NCBI GenBank assembly: GCA_002293855.1
Contig: DBEB01000006.1
Coordinates: 1 to 16,281 of the forward strand
Length of the DNA: 16,281 bases
From: Candidatus Falkowbacteria bacterium UBA917
GTDB taxonomy: Bacteria; Patescibacteriota; Patescibacteriia; Patescibacteriales; Patescibacteriaceae
Direction of reading: 5' to 3'
Below the pieces are notes generated by a model. That model ran no database searches and was not told the DNA's origin. It worked only from the letters and a program-made list of their open reading frames with translations. The translations under genes and the position numbers were made by a program. Shown piece after piece: positions 13,986-16,281 of the stretch (positions are counted from its first letter, which is position 1; every line of letters begins with the position of its first letter).

Positions 13986-14505
13986 AAATAGCAGAAGTCT
14001 GGCAATAACGATAATAACTAAGCGCCCTGCAGATAGATGTAACATAAATTGTTACAAACATCATCTGTATTGTGAGTGCTGACCAGCCTAGTAGATAGCC
14101 AAGTCCAATCAAATTGATAATGATAAACTGACAGGTAGTCATGACCTTGCTAGTGTTTGTGATGATATGATAGTCAGATATTTTTCTAGCTTTTTTGGAA
14201 TAGTAAATAGAAATTAATTCCAAGAGTATTACTATCAAGGTCATCGGCCAGCTGATACAAATTAGAACTAAAATAGCTAGCTTGTCACGAGCCGGATCAA
14301 GAAACTCTCCCAAATCAGATATCTCATCAGTTTTGCGAGCGATATAGCCATCTAGCAGATCACTCAGCCCCACCCAAGTAAAGCTGATAAAAAACCAAGG
14401 CCACCAAGATTGGTTTATCAAGTGGTAGCAAGCCACGCCTACGGCGATTATGCCTGTTACGGTAATGAAATTAGCTACAGTCAGTAGCTTGTTTTTGGGC
14501 TTCAT
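13984..14505 (-). CDS. CDP-alcohol phosphatidyltransferase family membrane protein
   Basis: The CDP-alcohol phosphotransferase signature is complete: Asp49, Asp52-Gly53, Ala56-Arg57, Gly66, Asp70 and Asp74 (DLLDGYIAR, then GEFLDPARD). These residues bind Mg2+ and the CDP moiety and catalyse transfer of a phosphatidyl group to an alcohol in the membrane. The protein is 173 residues with several TM segments (about 9-30, 35-47, 77-97, 115-135, 140-160). I moved the start to ATG 14505, because AAAGGAG lies seven bases before it; the TTG at 14511 would be almost on the ribosome binding site. The N-terminal motif reads ANFITVTGI, with Gly where PgsA proteins usually have Arg (NxxTxxR). The substrate (glycerol-3-phosphate or another alcohol) is therefore left open. 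Confidence 0.88.
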   Translation of the reverse strand: MKPKNKLLTVANFITVTGIIAVGVACYHLINQSWWPWFFISFTWVGLSDLLDGYIARKTDEISDLGEFLDPARDKLAILVLICISWPMTLIVILLELISIYYSKKARKISDYHIITNTSKVMTTCQFIIINLIGLGYLLGWSALTIQMMFVTIYVTSICRALSYYRYCQTSAI

Positions 14506-14512
14506 TGTCAAA

Positions 14513-14519
14513 CTCCTTT
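14513..14519 (-). promoter_or_regulatory. Shine-Dalgarno deciding the phosphatidyltransferase start
   Basis: Read on the minus strand this is AAAGGAG, followed by TTTGACA and ATG at 14505, a seven-base spacing. It is one of only two clear Shine-Dalgarno sites in the window, and it rules against the TTG start at 14511. Confidence 0.82.
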
Positions 14520-14638
14520 ATTTTTTATAATGAACTAAAGTGCTAGTAGTCTAAAAGAAAGAATAGTCAAAGTCAAAGAACACAGAATTATCCAAAAATA
14601 TTAGCTAACTTTAAACAAAAAACACCAAGTAGCTATAA

Positions 14639-14667
14639 TTGACAATATTATAGAAATATGATATAAT
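14639..14667 (+). promoter_or_regulatory. Perfect consensus sigma70 promoter for the acyl-ACP-reductase-like gene
   Basis: TTGACA (14639-14644), a 17-base spacer and TATAAT (14662-14667) match the consensus at all twelve positions. Transcription should begin near 14674, leaving a leader of about 42 bases with a Shine-Dalgarno. A second TATAAT at 14634-14639 has no good -35. Confidence 0.88.
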
Positions 14668-14705
14668 ATAGTCATTAAATTAAAAGTTCATTTACAAACA
14701 AGTGC

Positions 14706-14710
14706 GGAGG
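14706..14710 (+). promoter_or_regulatory. Shine-Dalgarno of the acyl-ACP-reductase-like gene
   Basis: GGAGG lies five bases (TTTTT) before ATG 14716. It is one of only two strong ribosome binding sites in the window and fixes this start. Confidence 0.85.
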
Positions 14711-14715
14711 TTTTT

Positions 14716-15849
14716 ATGCTATCACTAATATGGAGAGCTATTATTGCTCTTCTTGACTGGCGTACATTTTTGAGAATTATTACAAAAAAACCAAATGTAG
14801 TTGACGTAGTGTTTATTTCTAATCTAAGAGATGATATAGATAGAAGACGTTATGTTGGCTACATAAATGCAAAGTGCGGACACTTTAATGCTAATCGTTT
14901 TTGGTTTGGTAATATTTCCGGCAGAGTTAGGGTGATTAATTCAACTGCTGCTGATATTTTTACTGTCAAAGGACGTAAAAAGGCGCAGGCTCAATTTATT
15001 TCAGCTGTTGAATGGGCTGAGCGTAAAGGTGTTAGAGTTGTTTTGTTTGCAGCTACGACAAAGAGGTTGTTTTCTGCAGAGAAAATGGAGCAGTTGAAAC
15101 TAGAATTCCCAAGTATAGTTTTTACGATAGGTGATAACGGTACTGGTGTTTCCTTGCAAAACGATACTCTAAGAGCTTTTCAAATGTCTAAGATACAAGA
15201 AAAGTCTCGTATAGCCGTTTTGGGTCCGTCTGGATTTTTAGGTAACATGATGGCTAAACATCTAAAGAGTCTTGGTTATCTGGTAGTTGGTTTGGGTTCT
15301 GATAAAGCTAGACTTGATTCTGTCCGTGATAATATCGGAATAGAAACATGTATGGCCTTTGAGGATCTTGGCACCGTGACTTCTGTAATAGCCTGCACAC
15401 ATTCTGATAGCTCTTCTCTAGATCCAGGTATAATTGATAAAATCAGAAAGTCGGATGAAAGGCTAATGATAATTGATGTGGCAGAGCCAAAAAATCTTAG
15501 CGAGGAAGAATATAATCACTGTAAAGATAGGGTGATACTTCTCCATGCCGGCGATCCTTATTCTAAGGATCTTAAATATGTAGGTGGTCCTTTATCTTAT
15601 AAAATGTTGAGATTGTCAAAGGGCGTAATATTCGGCTGTTTCGCAGAGGCATTAGTTATTGCTCATTGTCTCAAGGCTAATCAAAGCGTTCAAGAGATAA
15701 AAACTGCCAATTGGTTTATTGTTTCAGAAGAAAACATTAAATTAATAGGGGATCTTTTTAACGGAAAATTTGGTCTTGGTAAACCAAGGTGCTTTACTAA
15801 AGAAGTAAAATCTTTTCACAAAATGCTTCCATCGGTTTTTGCTAGATAA
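14716..15849 (+). CDS. Acyl-ACP reductase / COG5322-type oxidoreductase homologue (377 aa)
   Basis: The central Rossmann motif is IAVLGPSGFLG (Gly170, Gly173, Gly176), for NAD(P)H. Around it several segments match, from memory, the cyanobacterial long-chain acyl-ACP reductase: FTIGDNGTGVSLQNDTLRAF (there FTTGNTHTAYVICRQVE), IIDVAEPKNL (there LIDGGYPKNL), LLHAGDPYSKDLKYVGGP (there VLNGGVVEH), and GCFAEALVIA (there ACFAEAMLLE). The last contains Cys308, corresponding to the catalytic Cys of acyl-ACP reductase. That enzyme reduces acyl-ACP to a fatty aldehyde; relatives are annotated as predicted amino acid dehydrogenases, so the substrate here is uncertain. The N-terminal ~70 residues are less alike. 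Seventeen of 24 Arg codons are AGA/AGG, against 2 of 26 in the 3673 adhesin gene, hinting at transfer or different expression. A consensus promoter precedes the gene and a terminator follows it. Confidence 0.75.
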   Translation: MLSLIWRAIIALLDWRTFLRIITKKPNVVDVVFISNLRDDIDRRRYVGYINAKCGHFNANRFWFGNISGRVRVINSTAADIFTVKGRKKAQAQFISAVEWAERKGVRVVLFAATTKRLFSAEKMEQLKLEFPSIVFTIGDNGTGVSLQNDTLRAFQMSKIQEKSRIAVLGPSGFLGNMMAKHLKSLGYLVVGLGSDKARLDSVRDNIGIETCMAFEDLGTVTSVIACTHSDSSSLDPGIIDKIRKSDERLMIIDVAEPKNLSEEEYNHCKDRVILLHAGDPYSKDLKYVGGPLSYKMLRLSKGVIFGCFAEALVIAHCLKANQSVQEIKTANWFIVSEENIKLIGDLFNGKFGLGKPRCFTKEVKSFHKMLPSVFAR

Positions 15850-15862
15850 AGATTTGTACAAT

Positions 15863-15890
15863 AAAGACGGTTCATGTAACCGTCTTTTTT
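15863..15890 (+). terminator. Intrinsic terminator after the acyl-ACP-reductase-like gene
   Basis: AAAGACGGTT (15863-15872), loop CATGT, AACCGTCTTT (15878-15887), then three more T. The ten-pair stem plus T-tract is a standard terminator, 13 bases after the stop codon, so the gene is monocistronic. Confidence 0.92.
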
Positions 15891-15905
15891 AATGTTCAAA
15901 AAATG

Positions 15906-15914
15906 TGATAAAAT
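15906..15914 (+). promoter_or_regulatory. Possible extended -10 promoter for the 7TM sensor-like gene
   Basis: TGATAAAAT fits an extended -10 (TGn followed by TAAAAT, five of six consensus bases), with no convincing -35 because the upstream position is the terminator T-tract. A start near 15921 would make the mRNA almost leaderless relative to ATG 15923. This is a weak call in an AT-rich gap. Confidence 0.35.
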
Positions 15915-15922
15915 AAAAAAAT

Positions 15923-16281
15923 ATGAATTTAGAAACAGTGATTCCAGGTATAGGCTCAATAATGGTTTTTTTGATTGGTATTTTTGTATTCTTGAAAAAT
16001 ACAAAATCCAAAGTAAATTTCACATTTGCACTTCATGCCCTAGCTGTAACAGTTTGGTTATTTGCTACATTCATGATGTTTTATCAGAAAAATAACATAG
16101 AAAGCGTGATTTTTTGGGATAGAATGGTTTATGCTGGCGTGGTTTTTGTTCCGGCTTTCATGTACCATTTTTATTTGGCATATGTTAACAAAAGAAACGA
16201 TACTTTATTGGTGATAGCATACATACTATCTCTTTCATTCCTATTTTTAAGTAGAACCGATTATTTTGTAAAAGATGTATT
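15923..16281 (+). CDS. Multi-TM protein, likely N-terminal 7TM sensor region of a histidine kinase (3' truncated by window edge)
   Basis: An uninterrupted frame of 119 codons from ATG 15923 runs off the right edge. Four hydrophobic helices are visible at about residues 8-24, 33-54, 62-85 and 94-110. Trp65, Arg67, Tyr70, Gly72, Pro77 and His82 (FWDRMVYAGVVFVPAFMYHF) fit the W.R..Y.G..f.P....hF pattern of the 7TM region found at the N-terminus of many histidine kinases. The kinase domains, if present, lie beyond the window. It starts 33 bases after a terminator with no Shine-Dalgarno and an A/T-only leader. It could signal to the single-domain regulator at 13571, but the distance and the intervening terminators make this speculative. 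Confidence 0.65.
   Translation, partial: MNLETVIPGIGSIMVFLIGIFVFLKNTKSKVNFTFALHALAVTVWLFATFMMFYQKNNIESVIFWDRMVYAGVVFVPAFMYHFYLAYVNKRNDTLLVIAYILSLSFLFLSRTDYFVKDV

Noticed and set aside
14506..14511. TTG 14511 as start of the phosphatidyltransferase
   Set aside because: It lies almost on the AAAGGAG site; ATG 14505 has ideal spacing.
14524..14529. Minus-strand TATAAA as -10 for the phosphatidyltransferase
   Set aside because: Transcription would begin inside the Shine-Dalgarno and no -35 is visible, so I cannot support a promoter there.
14634..14639. Second TATAAT upstream of the 14716 gene
   Set aside because: No acceptable -35 at 16-18 bases; the full-consensus promoter at 14639-14667 is adjacent.
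578..15849. TGA read as glycine (code 25, as in Gracilibacteria and Absconditabacteria)
   Set aside because: LigA, GatC and the other genes are full length with GGN glycines and no in-frame TGA.
15892..16095. 67-residue frame starting at 15892
   Set aside because: It competes with the frame from 15923, which stays open to the window end and shows membrane helices and sensor-domain residues.

Overview
The window most resembles a Patescibacteria (Candidate Phyla Radiation) genome. The reasons are family resemblance rather than any single marker: many short pilin-like genes packed in one direction, a large secreted protein whose mature N-terminus has the W-T-G-P-T-A-x-P-P-x-G-N pattern common in that group, Trp-rich GWAW-type surface repeats, and almost complete absence of Shine-Dalgarno sequences. 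The standard genetic code fits: every gene reads through with GGN for glycine and ends at TAA or, once, TAG. No RNA genes, CRISPR arrays, insertion sequences or origins were seen. No gene-free stretch exceeds 300 bases; the longest is the divergent gap 14506-14715 (about 210 bases), which holds a promoter and two ribosome binding sites.

Bases 1-11086 are one co-directional surface and type IV pilus block. It opens with the C-terminal part of a LamG/concanavalin-like protein, then a first minor-pilin cassette (PilV/GspI-like, PilW/GspJ-like, PilX/GspK-like) and two GspG-like pilins. A strong promoter at 3277-3305 starts a second unit: a small anchored protein, a 941-residue secreted beta-repeat adhesin, two tiny related membrane proteins, and a 538-residue protein with Trp repeats and Fn3 domains. 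A second minor-pilin cassette follows (GspH-, GspI-, GspJ- and GspK-like). No assembly ATPase, platform protein or prepilin peptidase is present, so the machinery must be encoded elsewhere. I infer that the two cassettes prime pili or pseudopili that display or export the large beta-rich proteins.

Bases 11087-13985 are housekeeping and signalling: ligA with its own promoter, gatC, and a single-domain response regulator ending in a bidirectional terminator. Convergent to it is a CDP-alcohol phosphatidyltransferase.

Bases 14506-16281 look different, with lower GC, AGA/AGG arginine codons and a perfect sigma70 promoter. They encode a protein of the acyl-ACP reductase / COG5322 type, a terminator, and the start of a multi-TM protein resembling the sensor half of a 7TM histidine kinase. 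The most interesting points are the near-invariant T before ATG in Shine-Dalgarno-less genes, the duplicated minor-pilin cassettes around giant adhesins, and the acyl-ACP-reductase-like gene.
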